64,000 bases of DNA from Thermanaerothrix sp034436175 (GTDB taxonomy: Bacteria; Chloroflexota; Anaerolineae; Anaerolineales; Anaerolineaceae). Location: positions 82,207-146,206 of the forward strand of contig CAYRUO010000006.1 in NCBI GenBank assembly GCA_964427505.1, given 5' to 3'. The notes beneath the pieces are model-generated. The model had not been told where the DNA came from, did not search any database, and was given only the letters and a program-made list of their open reading frames with translations. Positions within the stretch are counted from its first letter, which is position 1, and each line of letters begins with the position of its first letter. Positions 8,410 to 16,446 of this stretch are shown piece by piece. The translations under genes and the position numbers were made by a program.

Positions 8410-9019
8410 TTTGTCTGGACCTCACTTCCACACGTTCACCATAATACTCAGAGAGAATTTCGCGCAGTTTCAATCGTGCCCGCAAAAGCCGGGTTTTTAC
8501 ATTGGTCTCACTCAACCCCAGAGTTTCGGCAGTCTCTTTGATTGAGAGTCCTTCTACATCTCGCAACCAAAACACCAGGCGCAGGTTTTCGGGTAGTTGG
8601 GCAATCGCCTTATCTAGAAAGCGCTGTGCTTCATCCGAAAGTAATTCTTCCTCGGGCAGGCAGCACCAGTCAATCAAGTAAGCGGATTCGCTTTCCCCGC
8701 TTTCATCCTCGTCGCCGTCATTATCGGTCAGCAGGGTTTCGGGTTTGCGTCGGCGCAGTAACATCAGGGCTTCGTTCACCGCAATACGATAGAGCCAGGT
8801 TGAAAGGCTGGAGCGTCCTTCAAAGGTGGGTAGTGCAGATAGGGCTTTGATAAAAGTTTCCTGCAAAACATCCTCCGCATCCTGCGGATCTCCCAGAATT
8901 TTCAGGGCTAAGCGGTAGATGGGGGTTGAATAAGCATCTACCAGGCGCGCAAATTCTTTGCGATCGCCGTTGCGCAAAGCCTCCAGAGAAATGGGGGGAG
9001 AACCGACTTGTTCACTCAT
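8399..9019 (-). CDS. ECF-type RNA polymerase sigma factor
   Basis: Group 4 (ECF) sigma factor of 206 residues. Region 2 runs through DPQDAEDVLQETFIKAL with the following WLYRIAVNEAL, and region 4 through LPENLRLVFWLRDVEGLSIKETAETL with its helix-turn-helix. An acidic linker rich in Asp and Glu separates them. The gene overlaps tsaD by four bases upstream and the anti-sigma gene downstream. It probably controls its own operon, including the disulfide oxidoreductase and osmC. I did not find a convincing duplicated promoter to prove that. Confidence 0.9.
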   Translation of the reverse strand: MSEQVGSPPISLEALRNGDRKEFARLVDAYSTPIYRLALKILGDPQDAEDVLQETFIKALSALPTFEGRSSLSTWLYRIAVNEALMLLRRRKPETLLTDNDGDEDESGESESAYLIDWCCLPEEELLSDEAQRFLDKAIAQLPENLRLVFWLRDVEGLSIKETAETLGLSETNVKTRLLRARLKLREILSEYYGERVEVRSRQNAA

Positions 9020-10107
9020 TTAGATGCGGCTGAGAGGGCTAAGGTTTCATTTATCGAGGATGTGAAAAGCGGCCAGGTGGGGAGGACATCCATGTCTAGG
9101 CCATCGTGGTGCCCGCGAAGAAGATGAAAATAACCCGCGGCCGCGATCATGGCGGCATTGTCGGTGCATAGATAGGGAGGAGGAAAATGTACCGGAAATT
9201 CCCGCTGTTCCAGAAACGCACGCCGTAAGGCCAAATTGGCGGAAACGCCCCCGGCTACTAAGATCTCGCGCACGCGGAAGGTGCGCGCGGCCTGTAACGT
9301 TTTAGTCACCAGCATATCTACAACCGCGGCTTGAAAACTGGCAGCCAAATCGGCGAGGGGTAAGCCGCGCCCGCTTTTCTGAAGATCTTGCACGGTACGG
9401 AGGACGGCGGTTTTCAATCCGCTGAACGAAAAATCCCACGTCCCCTCTAAACGTGCGCGGGGAAAGTGAAATGCTGTTTCATTGCCGTTGCGGGCCGCTT
9501 CCTGAATGGCCGGACCCCCGGGATAGGATAAACCGAGCAAACGACCTACTTTATCAAAGGCTTCCCCTGCGGCATCGTCGAGGGTACCCCCTAAACGTTG
9601 ATACGTTAGGTGATCCGTCATGAGGATTAATTCGGTGTGTCCCCCAGATACGAGCAAGGCGAGCAGGGGAAACTGAGGGGGGTGATGATCGCTGGGGGTG
9701 TGGGACACCAACCAGGCAGAGTAGATATGCCCTTCCAAGTGATTAATGCCGATTAGCGGCTTGCCAGAAGCCAGAGCCAAACCCTTGGCCATATTTAGGC
9801 CTACCACCAATGAGCCGGGGAGACCCGGGCCGCGGGTGACGGCAATGGCATCAATATCTTCGAGGCTCAAATGAGCCTGTTCTAAAGCCGCGTTGACTAC
9901 CGCATAAATGGTGCGGATATGTTGGCGCGAGGCTACTTCGGGAAATACACCGCCATATTGGGCATGTAAATCAATTTGGGATGCCACGATATTGGATAAG
10001 GGAACTCGCCCTTCTTCCACAACAGCAGCGGCGGTTTCATCACAAGACGTCTCAATACCCAAAATTCGGGTATAACGTGGTTCTGGCGATGCTTTCTCTT
10101 TGCCCAT
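9016..10107 (-). CDS. tsaD: tRNA threonylcarbamoyladenosine transferase TsaD
   Basis: TsaD (Gcp/YgjD/Kae1 family) transfers the threonylcarbamoyl group to A37 of tRNAs that read ANN codons, together with TsaB and TsaE. The 363-residue protein has the N-terminal ILGIETSCDETAAA, the metal-binding NHLEGH near residue 135, and SGGHTEL plus the late DNAAMIAA segment. Length and motifs are standard. It overlaps the ECF sigma gene by four bases, an unusual coupling of a housekeeping enzyme to a stress regulator. TsaB and TsaE are not in this window. Confidence 0.95.
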   Translation of the reverse strand: MGKEKASPEPRYTRILGIETSCDETAAAVVEEGRVPLSNIVASQIDLHAQYGGVFPEVASRQHIRTIYAVVNAALEQAHLSLEDIDAIAVTRGPGLPGSLVVGLNMAKGLALASGKPLIGINHLEGHIYSAWLVSHTPSDHHPPQFPLLALLVSGGHTELILMTDHLTYQRLGGTLDDAAGEAFDKVGRLLGLSYPGGPAIQEAARNGNETAFHFPRARLEGTWDFSFSGLKTAVLRTVQDLQKSGRGLPLADLAASFQAAVVDMLVTKTLQAARTFRVREILVAGGVSANLALRRAFLEQREFPVHFPPPYLCTDNAAMIAAAGYFHLLRGHHDGLDMDVLPTWPLFTSSINETLALSAASK

Positions 10108-10150
10108 GCCCTTTTTATACCACGATTTTTATGCGATATGTTGGATTCCT

Positions 10151-11842
10151 TCAAGGCTGAGGCGCGTTTAGAGTGAGTCGAGCCGTGGCAATTGGGATTG
10201 GCGGATTGGGAACATTGGCGGCCAAAGACGTGAAGTTCTGGGCCTCAGTAAGATTCGATAAGGCAAATTTGTGCATCCATCGGAAGCCAATAGATTGGTA
10301 ATACAGCGATGCTTCGATACTTAGGGGATAAGCAGGTGGAGAGTCAAGCGAGATTTGGTAGTGTACAATGTCACCACCAGCCTGGAAATCTGGATCTTGT
10401 GAGGCTTCTCCATATACCGCGATCTCGCTGGGGAGGGTGTCCCTATCTAATCCCGCAGGGAGAAGACGGTTATCTTTCAAGTAACGTTGGGCTCGTAGCA
10501 GGCTGGTTGTGACTTGACCGTTCGGATCTCCAATAATTGGCTCATAGATTTGAACCTGATCTGGACGGGTGATGATTTGATAGTGGGGTTCATACTTGGT
10601 TTCGTCTTCATCGTTATCATTGCCGAGGATACTGCCGTCTGGCCGCCACGCACCGGATTCGAAGAGCACCTTTCCATCCGCATCGCGAACGATCATGTGA
10701 ATCCAGACACGTCGGGAGGGGAAACTGGTGGGGAACTTGTGCCCAGTGAGTACATCAATGCGCACATTGACGTTTAGGCTCTGATCTTGGGGTTCGGCGG
10801 TCAATTGAATACGCGCCGTTTTGGTTTGTAATTGATCGAGGGTGCGGGCAATGGTTTGATCGAACTGTGCCGATTCGGCGGATACAGCGAATTCATCGGG
10901 ATAAGCCTTGAGAAGGTTCAGCATCCATTGATTGCCGCCGACGAAGTAATGCTGGTGATAAGGTTCACGCATGGGGCTGCCGGTATTGGCAACCGGGACG
11001 GCCTCGGGGGCTGTGGGCATGTGGCAATCCTGGCAGGCTTGGGAATCACGGTACGCCGAATGCAACCACTCGGTGTAAGGGGTCTGCTCCGCAAAAAGTT
11101 CGGTGCTGAGGTTGCCATTGTCGTCCACATAGGGGGTGAAAAGATTGTGGCAAACAGCGCAGAATTCGGATCGAGTTACGTGAGCGCTGGTTTGAGGGAC
11201 AAATCCGGAGGCGCTTTGCATGACCGTTGCCATAGCCGGATTGACCTCGAACCGTCCATAAACAACGCGCTCCCCCACGGGTGTGTTGGAGTCCACGTTG
11301 AAACCCCCACTGAAACTTTGTGGTGTGCCCAAATTGCGATCTTGAATCTGATGACAGAGTGAACACGACACACCATCCAATGCTAGAGGGTGGAGGGGAT
11401 TGTTAGGATTGAGCAACCCTTGATCGCCTATGATTGTTACTTTTTGGTTGTCAAACTCGGCGGTGAGCGAGGCCATCCCAATGTGGCAGGTTGCGCATTT
11501 GGCTTCAATCACTGCGCGATGCTGGGGATGCTGGTTCACCTCGTCGGCAACATGGGCAAGGTAATAGGGATCTCGCCCAGCGTTTGCCATAAGCGTGCTG
11601 CGCCAATCATCTTGGATGGAGTAGACGGTTCCGTTGGCCGATTTAAGCGCTGTGTGGCAATAGCCGCATTCCCCAGCGGTTGAAAAAAAGTTCCCACGGA
11701 AGCGAATTAAGCCACCTGTGACACGAGGTGTGACGGTCGGTTTGGGAGTGGGTTGGAATGCGATTCGCGTACAGGCGTTAAGCCCCGTGATCATCATCGC
11801 GAGCAATATACACACCCATAGGCTGGCTTTGTTTAGGCTCAT
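10151..11842 (-). CDS. Pentaheme cytochrome c lipoprotein
   Basis: Predicted exported lipoprotein of 563 residues: an N-terminal hydrophobic stretch ends in the lipobox LNAC near residue 24. Five CXXCH heme-attachment sites are visible (CGYCH, CATCH, CSLCH, CAVCH, CQDCH), all in the first half. The second half has TGHKFPTSFPSRRVW and looks beta-rich, as in cytochrome c-554-like multiheme proteins. A role in electron transfer outside the membrane, or in reduction of an external acceptor, is likely but unspecified. A GGAGGGGAGG ribosome-binding site precedes the start. No cytochrome maturation genes are nearby. Confidence 0.85.
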   Translation of the reverse strand: MSLNKASLWVCILLAMMITGLNACTRIAFQPTPKPTVTPRVTGGLIRFRGNFFSTAGECGYCHTALKSANGTVYSIQDDWRSTLMANAGRDPYYLAHVADEVNQHPQHRAVIEAKCATCHIGMASLTAEFDNQKVTIIGDQGLLNPNNPLHPLALDGVSCSLCHQIQDRNLGTPQSFSGGFNVDSNTPVGERVVYGRFEVNPAMATVMQSASGFVPQTSAHVTRSEFCAVCHNLFTPYVDDNGNLSTELFAEQTPYTEWLHSAYRDSQACQDCHMPTAPEAVPVANTGSPMREPYHQHYFVGGNQWMLNLLKAYPDEFAVSAESAQFDQTIARTLDQLQTKTARIQLTAEPQDQSLNVNVRIDVLTGHKFPTSFPSRRVWIHMIVRDADGKVLFESGAWRPDGSILGNDNDEDETKYEPHYQIITRPDQVQIYEPIIGDPNGQVTTSLLRAQRYLKDNRLLPAGLDRDTLPSEIAVYGEASQDPDFQAGGDIVHYQISLDSPPAYPLSIEASLYYQSIGFRWMHKFALSNLTEAQNFTSLAANVPNPPIPIATARLTLNAPQP

Positions 11843-11889
11843 CCTCCCCTCCTTGTATTTTTAACTTTGAACGCGCCGCTACGGGTAAT

Positions 11890-12234
11890 TTATTGCAGCC
11901 TTACCAGTACTTTGGCCTGGCTCCACAAGTCTTCCAGGCGGTAATAATTGCGTCGCTCGGGGGAAAAGAGGTGGACGACCACATCCCCTAGATCCACAAC
12001 GACCCAGCCGGCACTGGCATAACCTTCCTGACGCGGAGTCAGGCTAAATTGTTGTTTGGCGCTCTCACAAACAGCATCGGCCAGGGCTTCGAGCATACGC
12101 TCGCTTGTTCCGGAGCAGAGGACGAAATAATCGGCAAAATTTGCCAGTTCATGAATATCCAGGAGCAAAATGTTTTCCCCCTTTTTCTCTTCCAATGCGT
12201 TGACGATACGGCGAGCAATTTCTAGAGCGTTCAG
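11890..12234 (-). CDS. rsfS: Ribosomal silencing factor RsfS, probable CTG start
   Basis: RsfS binds L14 and blocks joining of ribosomal subunits in slow growth. The core is unmistakable: ENILLLDIHELANFADYFVLCSG, later GWVVVDLGDVVVHLF and YYRLEDLW. The family's first helix (ALEIARRIVNALEEKK) lies upstream of the first conventional start, a TTG at 12195, and there is no ATG or GTG between it and the upstream stop. CTG at 12234 has GAGGTGA six bases before it and gives 114 residues, so I annotate from there. Starting at the TTG would delete most of that helix. The thpR gene lies just upstream. Confidence 0.85.
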   Translation of the reverse strand: MNALEIARRIVNALEEKKGENILLLDIHELANFADYFVLCSGTSERMLEALADAVCESAKQQFSLTPRQEGYASAGWVVVDLGDVVVHLFSPERRNYYRLEDLWSQAKVLVRLQ

Positions 12235-12316
12235 AGGTCACCTCGATATGTTGAGAATTGATAGGTTCTGTTTAAATTCTAGCACAACCCGCGGATAAAC
12301 CCTGCGAGGAGACAAG

Positions 12317-12898
12317 TTAGTTTTCAACCCTTTCCGAAAGATCGGCATGAAAGAGCAAGGTATAACGCGCTCCGGTAGGGAACAGATCGGAGCGGAAAAG
12401 GGCAACTTGCTTGACCGGGAGTGAAGCATGGAAAGTTGAGGTAGAAACCTGTAATTGCGCCTCGAGCAAGGCCTGATCCTGAGGCCCAAAATCGGTTTGC
12501 ATGCGTCCCAGGGTGACATGAGGGGTAAATGGGCGTGTTTCGGTAGGAACACCTAAGCGCTGAGCAAGGGACTCGATATCTCGTTGTAGATCGAAAAGGG
12601 CAGCCGGTGCCTGTACACCAACCCATAAGACACGGGGATGGCGTAATCCCGGAAAAACACCTAAACCATGGAGGTTGAGGGTAAACGAGGGATGAACCCG
12701 TGCTATGGTGGGCAAGTGATGCGTGAGCTGTTGAACCGTCTCGGTTTTGATGTCGCCCAGGAACTTAAGGGTGAGATGGATATTCTCGGGTGGCACCCAC
12801 CGCACACCACGCAGACCAGAAGAGCGGAGTTTTTGGGCCAGATTGCCCAGTTGTTGTTGGACGCTTTGAGGAAATTCAATCGCAATGAAAGCCCGCAT
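12317..12898 (-). CDS. thpR: RNA 2',3'-cyclic phosphodiesterase ThpR
   Basis: 2H phosphoesterase of the ThpR/LigT family, which opens 2',3'-cyclic phosphate ends of RNA. Both catalytic HxTx motifs are present: HLTLKFLG near residue 43 and HVTLGRM near residue 125. The family begins with an MR-FIAIE-P pattern, which matches ATG 12898 (MRAFIAIEFP). An upstream start at 12973 adds 25 charged residues without family support, so I use 12898, although its ribosome-binding site is weak. It reads toward rsfS. No RNA ligase or repair partner is adjacent. Confidence 0.88.
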   Translation of the reverse strand: MRAFIAIEFPQSVQQQLGNLAQKLRSSGLRGVRWVPPENIHLTLKFLGDIKTETVQQLTHHLPTIARVHPSFTLNLHGLGVFPGLRHPRVLWVGVQAPAALFDLQRDIESLAQRLGVPTETRPFTPHVTLGRMQTDFGPQDQALLEAQLQVSTSTFHASLPVKQVALFRSDLFPTGARYTLLFHADLSERVEN

Positions 12899-13061
12899 GT
12901 TGAATAACGACCTGGAATCTTCTTGCCAGTCAGTATACTCGGGGTGGTCGCTCTCGTCAATTGGGGATGCCACTAATGCTCTATAAAGAAACCATGTCTG
13001 GACAAGGCAACTTTATCTTGACAAAATAGCGTTCAATCATCTACCCGTTTGAAAAAATTTG

Positions 13062-13070
13062 TGGTATAAA
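13062..13070 (+). promoter_or_regulatory. Extended -10 promoter of 6S RNA candidate
   Basis: TGGTATAAA is an extended -10 element (TGnTATAAA). It would start transcription about seven bases downstream, at the G of 13077, exactly where the RNA closing stem begins. No good -35 hexamer sits at 16-18 bases, as is common for extended -10 promoters. Confidence 0.6.
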
Positions 13071-13076
13071 AAAATT

Positions 13077-13255
13077 GCCCTGCTGTGTACGTGATGCCGC
13101 ACGACCGGTTTTGAGCCAACACCTATCACGAGGGTTCCGGCTCATCCTTGTGAAACGCGATAGGCTTCGGCCAAGGCGGATCCAAGGTGGAGGGACCCAA
13201 CTCCTGCGAGAGCAGGTTCAAAACTGCGCAGCACACGGCACGGCGGGGCCTTTTA
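13077..13255 (+). ncRNA. ssrS: 6S RNA candidate
   Basis: 6S RNA mimics an open promoter and sequesters RNA polymerase holoenzyme. The sequence folds by eye into that architecture. There is an 11-pair closing stem (13077-13087 with 13239-13249) and a second 12-pair stem (13106-13117 with 13215-13226). A large central bubble follows, 13118-13131 on one side and 13199-13214 on the other, the latter able to form a small GAGA-loop hairpin. The terminal arm is closed by 13132-13138 with 13192-13198 and capped by a UUCG loop near 13166. T-rich sequence follows the closing stem. Length, about 179 nt, is typical. SRP RNA, tmRNA and RNase P signatures are absent. Confidence 0.75.
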
Positions 13256-13259
13256 TTTT
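13250..13259 (+). terminator. T-rich end of 6S RNA candidate
   Basis: The GC-rich closing stem of the RNA is followed directly by CTTTTATTTT, which would act as an intrinsic terminator using the closing stem as its hairpin. Confidence 0.5.
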
Positions 13260-13287
13260 GAAACCGGGGGATATGAGTCTGCGAGGT

Positions 13288-13316
13288 TTGACAGGAATCC
13301 TCGCCCTTGCTAAACT
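13288..13316 (+). promoter_or_regulatory. Sigma-70 promoter for FHA gene
   Basis: TTGACA at 13288-13293 and TAAACT at 13311-13316 are separated by exactly 17 bases, about 40 bases before the FHA start codon. This is one of the best promoters in the window. Confidence 0.7.
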
Positions 13317-13355
13317 GAGTTTATCTAAGGTTGTTGAATCCTGGCGAGGTGAGGT

Positions 13356-13982
13356 ATGAGCCCAACTTTTCAACTCTACATGCGCACGGGTCCGACACCG
13401 GGCGAGCGATTCCCTCTGGAGAAGGACGAAATCTGGTTAGGGCGTGATCCAGCGAACGATATTGTCATTGCCGATCCCGAGATCTCTCGTCGCCACGCTC
13501 GCTTCCTGTTGCGGGGAAGCACTTATATTGTAGAGGATATGGGGTCCACCAACGGTACCCTGGTGAACGGAGAAATGATCACCGCGCCCAAGGCGTTGAA
13601 TCATGGTGATGTGATTGAGTTTGGGGAGCACACCAGCCTGGTGTTCGAAGTAACTCAAACCCCCATTGATGAAACCGTGGCAGTTTTTCGTGGTGCTGTA
13701 ACCGAATCGCTTCCCCCTGAGCCGGTGCGGGAGGAACGCGCCTCGGTGATTTCTTCCTCAATGGAGGAACCCATACCCGATTGGGAAGAAATTCCTTCGC
13801 CAACCCCTAAATCCAAGCCAGCCCGCCGCCGTGTTCCGGGTTGGGTTTGGGTCGTGTTGGCGCTGTTGGGGGCCTTACTTCTCTGCGGGGCTGTGGCGTT
13901 GTTCATTATTGATGCCCTTAATCTCTATTGTGTGTTATTGCCCGGGATCACGAATTTCTTTTTCCCGGGGGCATGTCCATAG
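13356..13982 (+). CDS. FHA-domain protein with C-terminal membrane anchor
   Basis: Protein of 208 residues. The N-terminal forkhead-associated domain (residues about 20-95) has the phosphothreonine-binding signature: LGRDPANDIV, SRRHARF and GSTNGTLVNG. A proline- and glutamate-rich linker follows, then one transmembrane segment (VWVVLALLGALLLCGAVALF) near residue 165 and a short cysteine-containing tail. The FHA domain is therefore predicted on the cytoplasmic face, where it would bind a phosphoprotein. No Ser/Thr kinase is nearby. The start has GAGGTGAGGT just upstream. Confidence 0.85.
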   Translation: MSPTFQLYMRTGPTPGERFPLEKDEIWLGRDPANDIVIADPEISRRHARFLLRGSTYIVEDMGSTNGTLVNGEMITAPKALNHGDVIEFGEHTSLVFEVTQTPIDETVAVFRGAVTESLPPEPVREERASVISSSMEEPIPDWEEIPSPTPKSKPARRRVPGWVWVVLALLGALLLCGAVALFIIDALNLYCVLLPGITNFFFPGACP

Positions 13983-14027
13983 TACAATCATTTCGCCGCA
14001 TTTCATTAGGGCGCGCTACAGGTCAAC

Positions 14028-15266
14028 GTGGAAAATCCTGGTTCTATTACATCACCGCCTTCTTCGCCTCGCTGGAGCAGCACCACCAAACTGGTGGTCG
14101 CGCTAACATTGGTAGCCCTTCTGGCGGGTCTCTTAATGCGCTTTCGTCAGGTTATTGGCCCGCTCTTGATGGCCTTTCTTATCGCCTATTTGCTTTATCC
14201 GGTGGTGCGCTTTCTGAATCGGCGTTTGCATTTGCCTTGGCGGTTAGCCAGCACGTTATTATTTGTGCTCATTATCCTGCTCTTCGTAGGTTTACTAACC
14301 CTAGGGGGCTTGGCGGTTTTTGAGCAAGTTCAAAGCCTGATCAACTTTTTGCAAGCACAAGTGCGCACATTACCCCAAGTGCTTCAGAACTTGACGGCAC
14401 ATCCAATTGAAATTGGGCCGTTCCGTTTTGATTTCAGCACGGTAGCCGTCACCGATCTTGCCAACCAGTTACTGGGAATTGTGCAACCCCTATTAGCCCG
14501 GTTGGGAAATCTCGTGGGTGCCTTTGCGGCGGGAGCGGCCACAGCGATTGGTTGGACATTTTTTGCCCTTCTGGTCGCCTATTTCATTTTGGCTGATGCG
14601 GAAAACGCGCGCCAACAGTTCTTAAACCTTCAGATCCCCGGATATGCGGAGGATTTGCAAAGGCTGAGTATAGAGTTAGGGCGGATTTGGAATGCTTTTC
14701 TGCGCGGTCAATTGGTAATCTTTACCATAACCGTGCTTATTTACATCATTCTTCTAGGGGTGTTAGGGGTAAAGTTTTACTTTGGTCTGGCACTACTAGC
14801 CGGTTTAGCGCGTTTTATCCCTTATGTGGGCCCAGCGGTGGCCTGGATCACCTACGGATTAGTGGCTTTTCTCCAGGGTTCAACTCTTTTCGGCTTGCTG
14901 CCGATTTCTTATGCGCTGTTGGTGATTGGATGTGCCTGGATCACAGATGTCATCATGGATAATCTGGTGGTACCGCGTTTGATGGGTGAGGCGTTACGCG
15001 TCCATCCCGCGGCGGTGATGGTGGCGGCCATTATCTCGGCAAACCTTTTTGGCATTATCGGTGTCGTGTTGGCGGCGCCAGTGCTGGCTTCTCTCAAACT
15101 GCTTCTCACCTACACGTTGCGCAAGTTGTTCGATTTAGATCCATGGGAAGGCTTGGAAATCGTCCCGCCTCCGCGGCGCCAGCCCTTGGGGTTTCTTTCA
15201 CGCCTACGGGACTCGGTAGTTCAGGTCTGGATGCGGTGGATGCAAGGATCTCGGCGCAAGTCGTAA
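14028..15266 (+). CDS. AI-2E/TqsA-family membrane permease
   Basis: Polytopic membrane protein of 412 residues in the AI-2E transporter family (PF01594 type), which includes TqsA and sodium/proton antiporter-like members. Hydrophobic helices start near residue 22 and a central soluble stretch lies around 100-170. Late helices include the conserved GPAVAWITYGLVAFLQG and NLVVPRLMGEALRVHP, the latter a family hallmark. The start is GTG 14028 with a weak AGGTC ribosome-binding site, 45 bases after the FHA gene. The substrate is unknown; family membership alone does not imply autoinducer transport. Confidence 0.82.
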   Translation: MENPGSITSPPSSPRWSSTTKLVVALTLVALLAGLLMRFRQVIGPLLMAFLIAYLLYPVVRFLNRRLHLPWRLASTLLFVLIILLFVGLLTLGGLAVFEQVQSLINFLQAQVRTLPQVLQNLTAHPIEIGPFRFDFSTVAVTDLANQLLGIVQPLLARLGNLVGAFAAGAATAIGWTFFALLVAYFILADAENARQQFLNLQIPGYAEDLQRLSIELGRIWNAFLRGQLVIFTITVLIYIILLGVLGVKFYFGLALLAGLARFIPYVGPAVAWITYGLVAFLQGSTLFGLLPISYALLVIGCAWITDVIMDNLVVPRLMGEALRVHPAAVMVAAIISANLFGIIGVVLAAPVLASLKLLLTYTLRKLFDLDPWEGLEIVPPPRRQPLGFLSRLRDSVVQVWMRWMQGSRRKS

Positions 15267-15269
15267 GGG

Positions 15270-16433
15270 TTAGGCTATTTCTTCGAGTGCGTTCTTAACC
15301 TCAGTTAGCACGTTCGGATCGGGTTCGTGCTTATAGGCTTCAGAGAGGTGCTCACAAGCTGACCGGGTTTTGATTCGACCTAGTGCCCAGGCCGCGTGAG
15401 CGCGGATGAGGGGTTCGGGTTCGTTCTTTAGGACCAAGCCGAGGTGGGAAGCGCTCTCGGGATCTCCGGCGTTACCCAGCGCGACCGCAACATTGCGCAA
15501 GTAACCGCGCCGCCGTGCGCGCGCTATCGGAGTATCCCCATAGCGGGCTTTGAAATCTGTAGGGGTGAGGGTTAATTCATTTATGAGATTGGGGAATGCA
15601 ATATCAGGACGTATGGCGAAGGCGGGGCTGCCTTCGGAAGAGGCAAAGCGCACGTTCCAAGGACAGACCATCTGGCAGATATCACATCCAAAGACCCAAT
15701 TGCCGACTGAAGAACGTAGATCACGTGGGATGGGGCCTTTATTTTCAATGGTGAGGTAAGAAATACAACGTCCTGCATCAAGAGTGCGATCCGGAAGGAT
15801 GCACTGAGTAGGGCAAGCCTCAATACAGCGACGGCAGGAACCGCAGTGATCGGTTACAAAGGGCGGGGTGGGTGGGAGAGAGACATTGACGAACGCTTCC
15901 CCGAGCAGGAAGTAAGAACCTTTGCGCGGGTGAATCAGACAGGTGTTTTTTCCAATCCAACCCAGACCGGCTTTTTGCGCAAAGTCGCGTTCAAGGATTG
16001 GACCGGTATCCGAGTAAATACGCGCCACAACCGGTGTGCTTAGCCAAGTCTCAAGTTCCTTCAGCAGTTTCTTGAGCAGTTCGGGAATGATGTTGTGATA
16101 ATCTTTTCCCCAAGCGTAAGAGGCAATCCGTCCAAGTGGATAGGGAGAGGGTGGCGGCGGTATTGTCTGGGGATTGGGATAACGCATACCCACCACCAAC
16201 AACGCGCGGGCTTCGGGCATAATGGCTTCAGGGTGTGCTCGCAAGTAGCGATTGCGTTCGGTAGCCATATAACCCATTTGCGCATGGTGCCCCTGCTCGA
16301 CCCACATTTCAAACGTCGCCACATGTGGGGGAGCAGTCGGTTGGGTGATACCAAAAAGTTCAAGGCCGAGTTGCTCGGCCTTGAGACGCAGTGCTTCAAT
16401 CAAGTCGTTGGGATTGGGCAGAGGGCCCACCAT
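15270..16433 (-). CDS. queG: Epoxyqueuosine reductase QueG
   Basis: QueG performs the last step of queuosine formation in tRNA, reducing epoxyqueuosine with cobalamin and two 4Fe-4S clusters. Cluster cysteines are visible at residues 197, 200, 203, 207 (CGSCRRCIEACP) and 250, 253, 257 (GCDICQMVCPWN), with the catalytic-region DTGPILERD at 142-150. The C-terminus contains a HEAT-like repeat (RAHAAWALGRI), as in longer QueG proteins. Its stop codon lies three bases from that of the convergent permease. Full length, 387 residues. Cobalamin dependence suggests B12 supply in this organism. Confidence 0.94.
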   Translation of the reverse strand: MVGPLPNPNDLIEALRLKAEQLGLELFGITQPTAPPHVATFEMWVEQGHHAQMGYMATERNRYLRAHPEAIMPEARALLVVGMRYPNPQTIPPPPSPYPLGRIASYAWGKDYHNIIPELLKKLLKELETWLSTPVVARIYSDTGPILERDFAQKAGLGWIGKNTCLIHPRKGSYFLLGEAFVNVSLPPTPPFVTDHCGSCRRCIEACPTQCILPDRTLDAGRCISYLTIENKGPIPRDLRSSVGNWVFGCDICQMVCPWNVRFASSEGSPAFAIRPDIAFPNLINELTLTPTDFKARYGDTPIARARRRGYLRNVAVALGNAGDPESASHLGLVLKNEPEPLIRAHAAWALGRIKTRSACEHLSEAYKHEPDPNVLTEVKNALEEIA

Positions 16434-16446
16434 GCCGGCGTATGAC

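Larger units (their letters stand above)
12899..13355. other. Divergent intergenic region holding a small RNA gene
   Basis: This 457-base stretch between thpR (-) and the FHA gene (+) has no credible protein gene. It holds an extended -10 promoter, a structured RNA of about 179 nt that I call 6S RNA, and a separate sigma-70 promoter for the FHA gene. The part nearest thpR (12899-13040) shows nothing I can name. Confidence 0.7.

Noticed and set aside
10832..11362. 176-residue open frame on the plus strand
   Set aside because: It lies wholly antisense to the pentaheme cytochrome, whose five heme motifs prove the other strand is coding.
13019..13024. TTGACA as -35 of the 6S RNA promoter
   Set aside because: It is about 40 bases from the TATAAA box, far outside the 16-18 base spacing.
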